Positions 27,598 through 36,260 are shown, numbered from the stretch's first letter. The stretch is 64,000 nt of DNA from Frankia casuarinae (GCF_000013345.1 NC_007777.1:558001-622000), one strand, 5' to 3'. The notes: generated from the sequence alone by a model not told the origin. Program-made: numbers and translations.

Positions 27598-27921
27598 GTG
27601 GACGACCCGCATGTACATGTCGAGTGGGCCGTGCCGAACGCCAGCGCCGATCTGCGCGCGGTGACGGCATCAGTGTTCGGGCTCGTCGGCGACGCACCTC
27701 ACGCGGTGCGGACGGGATGCGGCACGCAGGTCTCGTATGCCTCGACCTCCACCCATCCCGAACGTGTCACCTGCCTGCCGTGCCGGGACTACGCGCGAGA
27801 CCGCTACCTGCGCTACGCGACCAGGATGGAGGAGTCAGCGATCCTGCCAGGCGGCGGTGATGTTCAGGACGTCCTCGCCGCGGCACGCAGACTGCGCGAC
27901 CTCGCCGATCGGTTCACCTGA
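27598..27921 (+). CDS. Small CxxC protein of unknown function
   Basis: 107 residues from GTG 27598, which has a near-perfect site GAAGGAGG seven bases upstream. The middle contains C-G-T-Q-V-S-Y-A-S-T-S-T followed by TCLPCRDYARDRY, so a Cys plus a CxxC pair could bind zinc. A C-terminal helix reads VQDVLAAARRLRDLAD. It is divergent from the Imm-5-like gene and so may share its control region. The function is unknown. The strong ribosome binding site and intact frame argue that it is a living gene amid decayed transposition genes. Confidence 0.65.
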   Translation: MDDPHVHVEWAVPNASADLRAVTASVFGLVGDAPHAVRTGCGTQVSYASTSTHPERVTCLPCRDYARDRYLRYATRMEESAILPGGGDVQDVLAAARRLRDLADRFT

Positions 27922-28113
27922 CACCAGGTTCTGCATCACGACGAACAGCGCCTCCGCCGCCTCCTGGATCGCCAAAAATGGCCAAGTAGACGCTGCCCGT
28001 CGGCCCCTCCTCTGGCCGCGCCGAGCGACGGCGAGGGGGCCGGTTGCCTGAGGATGGGCTGTTTCGGATGTGAGGTGGTCTCGGTGCCGGTACGGGCGTA
28101 ATCCGGTGGAGGC
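27922..28113. other. Spacer holding an internal transposon-end copy
   Basis: TGGCCAAGTAGA at 27979-27990 is identical to bases 28861-28872 of the right end, in the same orientation. It suggests a former element boundary here, with the methyltransferase gene lying between two end copies. Confidence 0.6.
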
Positions 28114-28767
28114 CTACGTCTGCTGGGGGCGGCGGGCCAGTAGCTGGGCCTGTCGGCCTCGTTCTTCGTCCGTCGGTGCTCGTACCAGCTGGGCGACCTC
28201 GACCAGTCCTGCCTGCCGTGCCAGCTCGGTGAGGTGGTCGGGCGGCCAGCGGTACGCGCCGGTGACCCGGTGGTCATAGGCGTGCACCCCGGCCGCGGGC
28301 TCGTCGGTGGCCAGAAAGCCGAGGAGCAGGTGGCCGCCGGGTGCAAGGAGGCGGTAGATCTCGGCGAGGATGGCGGGGATGTCGGCGGGCGGGGTGTGGA
28401 TGAGCGAGTAGCGGCACAGGGCGCCGCTGAGGATGCCGTCCGGCAGGTCCAGCGCGGTCATCGTGCCCACCTCGAAACGCAGCTGTGGATGTGAGCGTCG
28501 AGCGATAGCGATCATCTTCGGTGACAGGTCCACGCCGAACACGTCCAGCCCCAAGCGGTGCAGGTGGGCCGTCGCATAGCCGGGCCCGCAGCCGAGGTCG
28601 GCGACCGGGCCGGGCAGGGGGCGCGTGAGGTCGGCGAACGCGGACAGCAGCGCACGCTCCAGCGGCTGGCGGTCGAGCACGTCGGCGAATAGCTCGGCAT
28701 ACACCTCGGCCACGCCGTCATACGCCGCCGCGACGGTCGTCAGATAGTTCGGGGCAGACTCGGCCAT
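28114..28767 (-). CDS. Class I SAM-dependent methyltransferase
   Basis: 217 residues with the SAM-binding motif I VADLGCGPGY near residue 55, the acidic ribose-binding strand VFGVDLSPKMIAIAR, the post-I segment DLPDGILSG, and LAPGGHLLLGF. It belongs to the broad Methyltransf_11/25 group; the target cannot be read from sequence. It is the last cargo gene before the right end, on the minus strand, and is flanked by two copies of TGGCCAAGTAGA, so it may have been acquired separately from the other cargo. Confidence 0.82.
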   Translation of the reverse strand: MAESAPNYLTTVAAAYDGVAEVYAELFADVLDRQPLERALLSAFADLTRPLPGPVADLGCGPGYATAHLHRLGLDVFGVDLSPKMIAIARRSHPQLRFEVGTMTALDLPDGILSGALCRYSLIHTPPADIPAILAEIYRLLAPGGHLLLGFLATDEPAAGVHAYDHRVTGAYRWPPDHLTELARQAGLVEVAQLVRAPTDEERGRQAQLLARRPQQT

Positions 28768-28794
28768 GGCCGATCATCCTAGGCGTGCCCCGGC

Positions 28795-28885
28795 TGGCCA
28801 ACTACGGTGGCCAGCCGGGGCGCTGGCGCTGGCCAACAACCGCGACCTGCCAGCTCGGAGTGGCCAAGTAGATCCGTTTCCTACA
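28795..28885. repeat. Right transposon end (inner)
   Basis: TGGCCAA sites at 28795, 28830 and 28861, then CCTACA ending at 28885. Its complement TGTAGG matches the left inner end at 21077, and both continue to a TGGCCACTC about 20 bases inward. Confidence 0.75.
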
Positions 28886-29063
28886 ACGGTCTAGGGATCG
28901 CAGATAGATGCCCGATCCGTTGAAGCCGGGCCAGGTCGTCGCTGCTGTAGCGGCGGGTCCCGCCGTCGGTGCGGGCCGGCTCCAGCAGCCCGCGCCGCTC
29001 GTACAGACGCAGGCTCTGCGGGTCCATCCCGACCAGATCGGCGGCCACCGAGATCCCGTACAC
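28881..29063 (-). pseudogene. MerR/HspR-type regulator, N-terminal fragment
   Basis: 60 codons. The first 48 residues are a good MerR-type winged helix: YGISVAADLVGMDPQSLRLYERRGLLEPA ending at DDLARLQRI. The frame then runs into the transposon terminus (complement of TCTAGGGATC) and stops, so the rest of the regulator is missing. The wording of the helix is closest to HspR-like members. It lies wholly inside the 218-bp element 28890-29107. A truncated DNA-binding peptide is the most that could be made. Confidence 0.75.
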
Positions 29064-29107
29064 CTCTCACCAGGCCCCGGGATGGCCAACGTCGCGCGAT
29101 CCCTACA
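28890..29107. mobile_element. 218-bp non-autonomous element carrying a merR fragment
   Basis: Bounded by TCTAGGGATCGC on the left and the complement of TGTAGGGATCGCG on the right. (A)ACGG lies before it and GACGG after it. It holds one TGGCCAA site (29083) and the 5' end of a merR-type gene. It looks like a miniature or deletion derivative of the same transposon family, and perhaps the original occupant of the GACGG site into which the larger element inserted. Confidence 0.55.
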
Positions 29108-29579
29108 GACGGCGGGCTGTGGGGATCGGAACGGCCGCATTGTGCCGATCGCCGGTTCGGGGGCGCGGAGGGGTACGGACGTCCGAGCGAGTCTGGAAAC
29201 GATCAGAAGCCTCGACTGGTGTGACGTCCGCCACTTTCACGGAGCGTGAAAACCTGCGTCGACTGGGTCGCTTGGGGGAGGGGTGGTGGAAGTTCCATCG
29301 GCACCGTCCCGGCCCGCGGCCTGAACCAACACCGCCGGGGCCTCGTCGGCTGCGTGCTGGCCCAGCCGCTGCACTCGTCCTCGCCCGGGTCGGACAGGGC
29401 GCTGGCGGACCGGGGCCGAGCGATGCTCCGACTGAGGGCTCGGATCGGCTGTGCCAGCCCGGCCACCGTGCCGACGAACCGCCACGAAATCGTCCGCACG
29501 AAGCCCAACGCCCAACATGAGGAACGGGCAAACACCGCCTCCACCAGCCAATCTATGCCGCCCTGATAAACTCTGAGCC
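29108..29579. other. Intergenic region before the split argS
   Basis: About 470 bases without a supported gene. It contains the right GACGG duplication and a perfect dyad TTTCACG-GAG-CGTGAAA (29235-29251). Overlapping frames on both strands show no family features. Confidence 0.5.
29235..29251. promoter_or_regulatory. Dyad upstream of argS-like gene
   Basis: TTTCACG and CGTGAAA separated by GAG. It is a candidate operator for the argS-like gene 330 bases downstream, or a relic of the transposon flank. The regulator is unknown. Confidence 0.35.
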
Positions 29580-30216
29580 GTGAATATGCTTGCCCAGGTG
29601 ACCTCCACGCGTAGGCGTGATATCGAAGATCTCCGCGACCGGGTTCGCGGGTCTCGCCCCGCGGCCTTTCCTTCGTCACGCGACTATCCGCTGGCAAGGC
29701 TAAGTGCGATCGTCACGCAAGCATTGCAGGAGAAGTTTGCGCGTTCCGATCTCACGGCAGAGATCGAGTTGATCTCCCGAGAGAAGTTCGGCGCCGACGT
29801 GACGGTTAAGATGCCGATGCTCCTTAAAGAGGCGGGCGCGAAAGAGTTCGTTAGGACCTACATTCCGCGGGCCATCGAGGCCCTGCAGGTCGAGGAGCTC
29901 AAGAAGGTAATTTCCGAGGCCACCGCCAAAGGCATCTACATCAATCTCACGCTGTCCGATAACTGGCTGGCGCAGGCCGTCCAGGGGATCAACAGCCTTG
30001 GCGATAGATTCGGCGAGAACGACAGTGCCGCCAGGCGGACCCTCATCATCGAATACTCGTCGCCGAACGTCGCGAAGAAGCTTCACGCCGGACACGTCCG
30101 ATCAACTATCATTGGGCATGTGCTCGGCAATCTACACCAAGCATGCGGTGCGCTCGTATACCGGTTGAACCACATCAATGACTTCGGCGGATTCGGTTTC
30201 ATGCTGGAGGGGTTTC

Positions 30217-30224
30217 GCCGTTTC
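30217..30224. repeat. IS66 target duplication, left copy
   Basis: GCCGTTTC, repeated exactly at 32145-32152. Eight bases is the standard duplication length for the IS66 family. Confidence 0.95.
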
Positions 30225-32144
30225 GTACGTATTCGGAAATCCCGTTGGGGCATGATCGTGGGCGGCGTGACCGTGGGGCACTCCGCTGGGGTCTCGGGGG
30301 TCGGGGTCAGCCGGGAGGCTGTTGCCAGGTGGTGAGGTCCTCGGGGCTGGCGGCCCAGGGCAGGAACCGGTCGAGGTCGGCGCCGGTCGGCGGCTTGCCG
30401 CCGGCCCGGCCGCAGGCGTCGAGGTAGTTCTCCAGGTAGGTCAGCAGGTTCAGGTTGTGCATCGCGGCGGTCGCGGTGACCGTGAAGATCGTGGCGGCGT
30501 GGCGGGCGGTGTCCTCGGTGCGGGAGCCGCCGGCGTTGCGCCGGGTCACGACCGGGCCCCTGATCGCCCTTTCCGCCGGGTTGTTGTCCATGCCGATCAT
30601 GGGGTAGTCGCGGTGGGCGACCAGCCCGTCCCATTCCCGGTCCAGGGTCGCGAGCGCCTTGCGCGCGGGTTCCTGCAGGCCGGGCGAGGCCGTCTGCTCG
30701 CGGCGAACCGTGTCGATCACGGTGATCGCGGTGTCCCAGCCGGCGTACGCGGCGGCGAGCCGCTTCTCGGTGGCCGGCGACGGGGCCGCGGCGGCGGTGT
30801 GCCAGGCGGCGGCGAGCTCGCCGTGCGCGGTGTAGAGCGCGCGGATCCGCTCGACCCACTGGCGGGCCCAGATCCCGAGCTGGGCGGGGTTCGCGTCGCC
30901 GGCCCGCACGAAGTACCGCCGCGCGTGCGCCCAGCAGTACAGGTTGACCAGGCCATCGGCGCGGCGGCCGGCGGAGACGTACACGGTGTAGAAGTCCGAC
31001 GACAGCACGAGGCGGCGCGGTCCGCCGTCGGCGTCGTCGGTCAGCTGGCCGCTGTCCGGGTCGAGGCCGACGTGTTCGGCGAGCACCGCCGTCGAGCGGG
31101 TCGCGTCCATCACGAAACAGACGCTGTCCGGCCCCAGGAACACCCACAGCCACCAGCGGGCCGGCCCGCCGCCGCCGGTCGGGGTGAACACCCGCCAGGT
31201 CGTCTCGTCGGCGTGCAGGTGCCACGACCCCCGCGACCGCCCGACGATCTGCTCGGCGAGTGGGGCGAGCAGGCCCGCGACCTGGGCGCACGCCCCGGTC
31301 AGCGTCGCCGGCGAGAGCTGGGCGCCGTGCCGGGCCAACCCGGTGACCAGCGAGTTCTGCGAACGGCCCGCGACATAGCGCTCCACGATCAGCATCGCGA
31401 GGAACCGGTGCGTGAACAGGCCCTTCCCGATCGCCTTCGACGGTCCCGGCGCGGTCACCGTCAACGACCCGCCACAGCGGCAGCCCCGCCGATACCGGCG
31501 CCGCCTCGACACCCGAACCCGCACCGTCACCAGCCAGTCGAGCTGCTCGACGACATGCTCGCCCCACGGCGTGAACGGCTGCCCACACGACAGGCAGCCA
31601 TAGCCCCCGCCCTCGAAGTCGCAGTCGACCTCGTCGCGGGACAGATGGTCGTAGCTCCGCCGGCCCGAGCGCGCGCCCGGCCCCCGCCGCCGGCCTGCCG
31701 ACCCGGCGGCCTCGCCCCGCGCCCCGTCGCCACAACCGTCCCCGCCATCCGGCGAACCCACGGCCGGCGACCCGCCGCACTCCCGTTCCGACGACCGGCC
31801 GAACAGCATCCGCCGCAACGTCGCCAGCTCCGCCTGCAACGCCTCGAGCTGGAGACGCAGCTCCACCACCTCGGCCTCACGCGTCGCCTCCCGCGCGACC
31901 AGCCCGGCGATGTCCGTCAACAGCTCCGCGACCCGGGCCCGCAGCCAGGCGTTCTCCGCCAGCAGCGCCGCGCCCTCGGCAACCTCACCGCTCGCGGCAG
32001 CGCCCGCCCCCGACTCGACAACCGTCACGCACCGCAGCAAACCACCCCGACCGGCAGAACATCACCCACCACGACCATCAGGCCACACCCAGCCCCGAAG
32101 GCCGTCACCCCAAAAGATCAACAACGGGACTTCCGAATACGTAC
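30225..32144. mobile_element. IS66-family insertion sequence (ISBst12-like)
   Basis: A 1,920-base element. The inverted ends read GTACGTATTCGGAAxTCCCG with one mismatch (30225 onward and the complement ending at 32144). It carries only a tnpC-type transposase gene and no tnpA/tnpB, as in the ISBst12 subgroup. Target duplication GCCGTTTC on both sides shows a simple insertion. The interrupted gene is otherwise intact, so the event is recent. Confidence 0.95.
30307..32040 (-). CDS. tnpC: IS66 family transposase (TnpC)
   Basis: 577 residues, an intact reading frame. The N-terminal coiled coil with leucine-zipper-like spacing (LLAENAWLRARVAEL ... LRLQLEALQAELATLRRMLFG) is followed by a zinc-finger region with CLSCG and CRCGG. 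The central DDE domain includes LHADETTWRV (first Asp), SSDFYTVY (second Asp) and, near the end, NNPAERAIR (catalytic Glu). The gene is inserted antiparallel to argS and ends 82 bases from the left inverted repeat. Nothing suggests inactivation, so the element may still move. Confidence 0.95.
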   Translation of the reverse strand: MLRCVTVVESGAGAAASGEVAEGAALLAENAWLRARVAELLTDIAGLVAREATREAEVVELRLQLEALQAELATLRRMLFGRSSERECGGSPAVGSPDGGDGCGDGARGEAAGSAGRRRGPGARSGRRSYDHLSRDEVDCDFEGGGYGCLSCGQPFTPWGEHVVEQLDWLVTVRVRVSRRRRYRRGCRCGGSLTVTAPGPSKAIGKGLFTHRFLAMLIVERYVAGRSQNSLVTGLARHGAQLSPATLTGACAQVAGLLAPLAEQIVGRSRGSWHLHADETTWRVFTPTGGGGPARWWLWVFLGPDSVCFVMDATRSTAVLAEHVGLDPDSGQLTDDADGGPRRLVLSSDFYTVYVSAGRRADGLVNLYCWAHARRYFVRAGDANPAQLGIWARQWVERIRALYTAHGELAAAWHTAAAAPSPATEKRLAAAYAGWDTAITVIDTVRREQTASPGLQEPARKALATLDREWDGLVAHRDYPMIGMDNNPAERAIRGPVVTRRNAGGSRTEDTARHAATIFTVTATAAMHNLNLLTYLENYLDACGRAGGKPPTGADLDRFLPWAASPEDLTTWQQPPG

Positions 32145-32152
32145 GCCGTTTC
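32145..32152. repeat. IS66 target duplication, right copy
   Basis: GCCGTTTC, identical to 30217-30224; after it the argS frame continues GDMFPAAMTEND. Confidence 0.95.
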
Positions 32153-33703
32153 GGCGATATGTTTCCCGCAGCCATGACCGAGAACGATCGCCTGCTGGAG
32201 ATCTACGCCATCCGCCGCGCGCTGGAGAGGGTGGTTGCCTCCGGCGGAGGGCTGGGCGGCGCCAGCGAATCGGACGCCGCCGTGCTCCAGCGCTATTTCC
32301 CGGGCGTGGACAGCAAGGATGCGCTTGAGTCTGCGTTCAAGGGTTACGTGGAGGCGTCGGATGCCCGCTTTGCGAGGCTGGAAGGCGGAGACTCCGAGGA
32401 GGTGGAACTCTGGTCCAAGATGGTGGACTGGAGCCTTGCAGATTTCCGTTCTTTCTATGAAGCACTCGACATCCACATCGACTTCACGATCGGTGAAAGC
32501 TTTTACTTCCAGGCCGGTAATGAGGTGATCGAGACCGCTCTGCGCGACGGCCGGGCATTCGAGTTCACGGAGAGTCGCCTGCGCGAGGAAATCGCCAAGA
32601 TCGAGCAGGCCATGTCTGCCGGTGAGATCACCTCCGCCGTTCGCGACCGGACTGTGGAATTCGCCCGGAAGGATCTCGGAGCCATCGTCGTTCCTCTTCC
32701 AGGAAACGAGCGGTTCGTGGTCCGCAGGTCGGACGGCCGGAGCATCTACGCGACACGCGACGTCGGAGCCATCAAGCTCCGCCGTGATATCTTCGACCCG
32801 TCCGGCATCTACTATGTCGTGGGCCAAGAGCAGCGCGTCCATTTCGCGCGGCTCTTTCAAGCTGTCGAGGTCCTGGGCATCGCAAGCCGTGACGAACTGG
32901 ACCTCCGACACATCTACTTTGGCTTCTACGTCGATGAGAAGACTGGCCGGAAGCTCTCAAGCCGAGACAGCGTCGCCGGAGTAAACGATCTACTGAAAAT
33001 GTCATTCGAGCACTTTTGGAAGAGGTCTGCGGAGCGCGGCACGATGACGGAGGAGGAACTCTCCGTCGCCGCCCAGCAGTTGGCGGTCGGCTCGCTCGTC
33101 TTCAACGACCTCAAGCAGGACATGAAGACGACTGTCGCCATGGCTCGCGGAGATCTTTCTCCGACCTTGACGGCCTTCGAGAAGTCAGGAGGACCGTATG
33201 TTGTCTACACCGCATGCCGCGCACGGGCAATCCTACGGAAATGGGGCAAGCCCGTGCCGAGTCTGGTTGACCTGACACATTTCGAGGTCAGCGACCAAGA
33301 GGCGCAGCTCATTCTCAGGTTGCAGGAGTTGCCTAGCAAGATTACCAGAGCAACAGGCGAGGATAGCCCGGCCATTCTCGTCCGCTATCTACTGGATCTG
33401 GCAGCACTCTACAATTCCTACTATACGACCTCGCCGGTCCTTGCGGGTGAGGCCGCCAACGAATTTCGACTAATGATCACTCGGGCTGTTCAGTACACGC
33501 TGGTTAACGGACTGCGTCTCTGCCACGTCGAGTGTCCCCCGAAGATCTGACGTGTAGTACCCCGAAGACGGCGTGCCGCGAATTCTGAGGTTATCAGACG
33601 GGCCCACGGGCGAGTATTACCTGCCTCGGCGAGAAGCTCCTCATCCCGCGGCCGTCCCGAGACGGAATCCGTCCGGCGTGGGCCAGGCTTGCCTCAATGA
33701 TCC

Positions 33704-33880
33704 CTAATGATCATTGACTGGAGTGGGTCGTGTGGGCGGCGTACCGGGCACCATTAGGGCAAGCAGCACCAGGACAACCACCAGGACAACCACCAGGACA
33801 ACCACCAGGACAACCACCAGGACAACCATCGGGACAACGTCGTCGTCTTCCTTGTAGCCCTCGCGGTAGTCCTCGCCCAT
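33704..33880 (-). CDS. Small single-span membrane protein with repeat-coded helix
   Basis: 58 residues from ATG 33880: an acidic head ([13 protein letters not shown]), one transmembrane stretch of about 26 residues made almost only of Val and Leu (VVLV repeated), and a Pro/Thr-rich tail. The helix is encoded by a 12-base tandem repeat, four residues per unit. It lies between argS and hemL on the minus strand, divergent from hemL. Function unknown; the charge layout suggests a plausible membrane protein. It could be a chance frame over a repeat, but the acidic head and clean start argue for a gene. Confidence 0.5.
   Translation of the reverse strand: MGEDYREGYKEDDDVVPMVVLVVVLVVVLVVVLVVVLVLLALMVPGTPPTRPTPVNDH
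33769..33828. repeat. 12-bp tandem repeat, 5 copies
   Basis: CCAGGACAACCA repeated five times exactly, with degenerate partial copies on both sides. On the minus strand it encodes Val-Val-Leu-Val units of a transmembrane helix. Each unit is four codons. Confidence 0.95.
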
Positions 33881-34168
33881 CGAGATCGGGCCGACCGGCG
33901 GTGGATCGCCGAACGCCGGGGCCTGGGAGGGACAGCGGCCGACCGACGGCCGCGGGTGTCCGGGGAGGACCGGGCGCACGAGCCGCCGTCGGTGGGCGGC
34001 CGGGGCAGACCCCCGTCCACCGGCGGCTTCCAGCGATGGCTTCCAGCGATGGCTTCCAGCGATGGTGGCGGGTGGGTCAACGCGGAGCATGGACCGGGGA
34101 GGAGGACGCGGCGTGCCACCGGACACGCGGGGCGCGGGAGGCGGAGCCGACCTGCGAGGATCGTGGGC
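33881..34168. other. Upstream region of hemL
   Basis: Divergent promoter region. It has a triple 15-base repeat (ATGGCTTCCAGCG family, about 34022-34066). An open frame in phase with hemL runs back to 33956 but has no family similarity, so it is treated as untranslated. Confidence 0.5.
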
Positions 34169-35527
34169 ATGGTGGTTCCGTCTGCCGCGCCGGCATCCGA
34201 GGAGCTTTTCCGGCGCGCCGAGCGTGTTGTTCCCGGTGGGGTCAATTCTCCGGTCCGAGCCTTCCGTGCCGTCGGCGGCACGCCGCGCTTCATGGTGGCG
34301 GGCAACGGCCCCTATCTGACCGATGCGGACGGGCGTACCTACATCGACCTGGTGTGCTCGTGGGGGCCGATGATCCTCGGGCATGCCCATCCGGCCGTCG
34401 TCGAGGCGGTGTCGCGCGCCGTCTCGGTCGGCACCAGCTTCGGCACCCCCACACCGGGGGAGGTGGAGCTCGCGGAGCTGATCGTCGACCGGGTCGGCCC
34501 GGTCGAGAAGGTGCGCCTGGTCAACTCCGGCACCGAGGCGACGATGAGCGCCGTGCGACTGGCCCGGGGTTTCACCGGCCGGTCGACCATCATCAAGTTC
34601 GCCGGCTGCTACCACGGGCACGTTGACGCGCTGCTCGCCTCCGCCGGTTCCGGAGTGGCGACCCTCGGGTTGCCGGACACCCCGGGAGTCACCGGCGCCG
34701 CCACCGCGGACACCATCGTTCTGCCCTACAACGATCTCGCGCTGGTCGAGGCGGTCTTCGTCGAGCGCGGTGAGACGATCGCGGCGGTCATCACGGAGGC
34801 CGCCGCCGCCAACATGGGGGTCGTCCCGCCGCTGCCCGGCTTCAACGCCGGGTTGCGCCGGCTGTGCGACATCCACGGCGCGCTGCTCATTCTCGACGAG
34901 GTGATGACCGGGTTCCGCATCTCACGCGCCGGCTGGTGGGGCAACGAGGGCGCGATCGAGGACTGGTCGCCGGACCTGTTCACCTTCGGCAAGGTGATGG
35001 GCGGCGGGCTGCCGGCGGCGGCCTTCGGCGGGCGGGCGGACGTGATGGCCAGGCTCGCACCCGCCGGCCCGGTGTACCAGGCGGGCACGCTGTCGGGTAA
35101 CCCGATTGCCGTCGCCGCCGGACTCGCCACCCTGCGGGCCTGCACCGATGAGGTCTACGCCACCGTCGACACCCGCGCCGCCGACGTGGCCGGGATCGTC
35201 TCAACCGCGTTGACCGAGGAGGGCGTGGCCCACCTGCCGAGCAGCGCCGGATCGCTGTTCAGCTTCTTCTTCACCGACGCCGCCACCGTGGTCGACTACG
35301 CCGGCGCCCAGGCGCAGAACACCGCCCGGTACGCGGCGTTCTTCCACAGCATGCTCGACGCCGGGATCTACCTGCCGCCGTCGGCGTTCGAGGCGTGGTT
35401 CGTCTCGGCCGCGCATGACGACGAGACGGTGGAGCGGATCGCCGCGGCGGCACCGGCGGCCGCACGTGCCGCCGCGGCGGTACCCGAACCGGTGACCGTC
35501 TCCGCCTCTCCCGAGGGGCGGGCATGA
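34169..35527 (+). CDS. hemL: Glutamate-1-semialdehyde 2,1-aminomutase
   Basis: A PLP enzyme that converts glutamate-1-semialdehyde to 5-aminolevulinate, so it acts between HemA and HemB. The 452-residue product starts at ATG 34169 with [23 protein letters not shown], the family N-terminus. Cofactor features are [10 protein letters not shown], the Asp in [11 protein letters not shown] and the Schiff-base lysine K275 in [12 protein letters not shown]. The C-terminal tail is Ala-rich. Its stop overlaps the next gene start, beginning the same gene order known from mycobacteria (hemL, phosphatase, tlpA-like, ccdA, resB, ccsA). Confidence 0.97.
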   Translation: MVVPSAAPASEELFRRAERVVPGGVNSPVRAFRAVGGTPRFMVAGNGPYLTDADGRTYIDLVCSWGPMILGHAHPAVVEAVSRAVSVGTSFGTPTPGEVELAELIVDRVGPVEKVRLVNSGTEATMSAVRLARGFTGRSTIIKFAGCYHGHVDALLASAGSGVATLGLPDTPGVTGAATADTIVLPYNDLALVEAVFVERGETIAAVITEAAAANMGVVPPLPGFNAGLRRLCDIHGALLILDEVMTGFRISRAGWWGNEGAIEDWSPDLFTFGKVMGGGLPAAAFGGRADVMARLAPAGPVYQAGTLSGNPIAVAAGLATLRACTDEVYATVDTRAADVAGIVSTALTEEGVAHLPSSAGSLFSFFFTDAATVVDYAGAQAQNTARYAAFFHSMLDAGIYLPPSAFEAWFVSAAHDDETVERIAAAAPAAARAAAAVPEPVTVSASPEGRA

Positions 35528-36171
35528 CGGAGCCGACTTCGTTGACCCGGGTGCATCTGGTCCGCCACGGCGAGGTCTTCAACCCGGAGAAGATCCTCTA
35601 CGGCCGGCTGCCGGGGTTCCGGTTGTCCGACAAGGGCCAGCAGCAGGCGAAGGTCACCGCCGAGTTCCTCGCGGAGCTGGACGTCGCGGCCGTGGTCGCG
35701 AGTCCGCTGGATCGTGCCCAGCAGACCGCTGCGCCCATCGCCGCGGCGCACGCACTCGCCGTCCAGGTCGACCCGCGGCTGATCGAAAGCCGCAACGCCT
35801 TCGAGGGCAGAACGTTCGAGGCCGGCCCGGCGGTGGTCCGGTACCCCGCCCTGTGGCGCCTGCTACTCAATCCGTTCCGCCCATCCTGGGGCGAACCGTA
35901 CGACGAGATCGCCGCGCGGATGCTCGTGGCCGTCGTGGAATGGCGCGACGCCCACCCCGGTCGGCACGTCGTGCTCGTCAGCCACCAGCTTCCGGTCTGG
36001 ACGGCTCGGCGTGCCCTGGAGAGAGTGCCCCTCTGGCACCGTCCCGACCGGCGGCAGTGCGGGCTGGCGAGCGTCACCACGGCCGTCTACCGGGACTCCG
36101 AGCTCGTCGGCGTCGAGTACGCGGAGCCGAACGGGCCGACCGCGAACACGCCTGGATCGGTCGGCGCCTGA
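35524..36171 (+). CDS. Histidine phosphatase family protein
   Basis: 215 residues with the phosphohistidine signature HLVRHGE near residue 12, LSDKGQQQA, the [11 protein letters not shown] block, and the second catalytic His in [11 protein letters not shown]. The phosphoglycerate-mutase-like fold serves many substrates; the true substrate here is unknown. ATG 35524 overlaps hemL by 4 bases, so it belongs to the hemL-cytochrome maturation unit. A role in that pathway is not established. Confidence 0.88.
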   Translation: MTEPTSLTRVHLVRHGEVFNPEKILYGRLPGFRLSDKGQQQAKVTAEFLAELDVAAVVASPLDRAQQTAAPIAAAHALAVQVDPRLIESRNAFEGRTFEAGPAVVRYPALWRLLLNPFRPSWGEPYDEIAARMLVAVVEWRDAHPGRHVVLVSHQLPVWTARRALERVPLWHRPDRRQCGLASVTTAVYRDSELVGVEYAEPNGPTANTPGSVGA

Positions 36172-36260
36172 CGAACTCCATCGGTCCCGAGTCACCGGCG
36201 CCGGCCGTCGCTGCCCCGCCGGCCGTCGCTGCCCCGCCGGCCCTCGCGGCCCTGCGGGCC

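Larger units (their letters stand above)
21067..29107. mobile_element. Tn7/Tn5053-like transposon island
   Basis: The island carries tnsA, tnsB, tnsC and tniQ in order plus cargo. The outer boundaries are TCTAGGGATC (21067) on the left and the complement of TGTAGGGATCGCG (ending 29107) on the right, and GACGG lies directly outside both (21062-21066; 29108-29112), a 5-base target duplication as expected for this family. A second terminus pair lies inside: TGTAGGGATCGCG at 21077 and CCTACA ending 28885. Multiple TGGCCA-type sites near each end, about 20-35 bases apart, look like transposase binding sites. Transposition genes are damaged, so the copy is probably immobile without help. Confidence 0.85.
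29580..33550 (+). pseudogene. argS: Arginyl-tRNA synthetase gene split by an IS66 element
   Basis: The coding parts are 29580-30224 and 32153-33550. Removing the insertion and one copy of the 8-base duplication restores 681 codons in one frame with no other lesion. The class I signature is HAGH in SSPNVAKKLHAGHVRSTI; the KMSKS-equivalent loop reads KLSSRDSV; the C-terminal anticodon-binding helical domain is present (VVYTACRARAILRKW and the last 120 residues). It deviates from standard bacterial ArgRS in many positions, and its base composition is visibly less GC-rich than its neighbours, so it was probably acquired. It may be a second, specialised ArgRS. Now disrupted. Confidence 0.88.

Noticed and set aside
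21063-28899. ACGGTCTAGGGATC as a simple 14-base target duplication of the main transposon
   Set aside because: Tn7-type elements make 5-base duplications; the 14-base match is better explained by insertion into, or recombination with, a related element end, though it cannot be excluded.
21067-29107. CRISPR-associated (CAST) transposon
   Set aside because: No cas gene or repeat-spacer array is present between the ends, despite TnsB, TnsC and TniQ.
29246-29566. 106-codon frame between the transposon and argS
   Set aside because: No ribosome binding site or family pattern; overlapping frames on both strands are equally long.
30322-32328. A 668-codon plus-strand frame through the IS66 element
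   Set aside because: It is antisense to the intact transposase and crosses the right insertion border.
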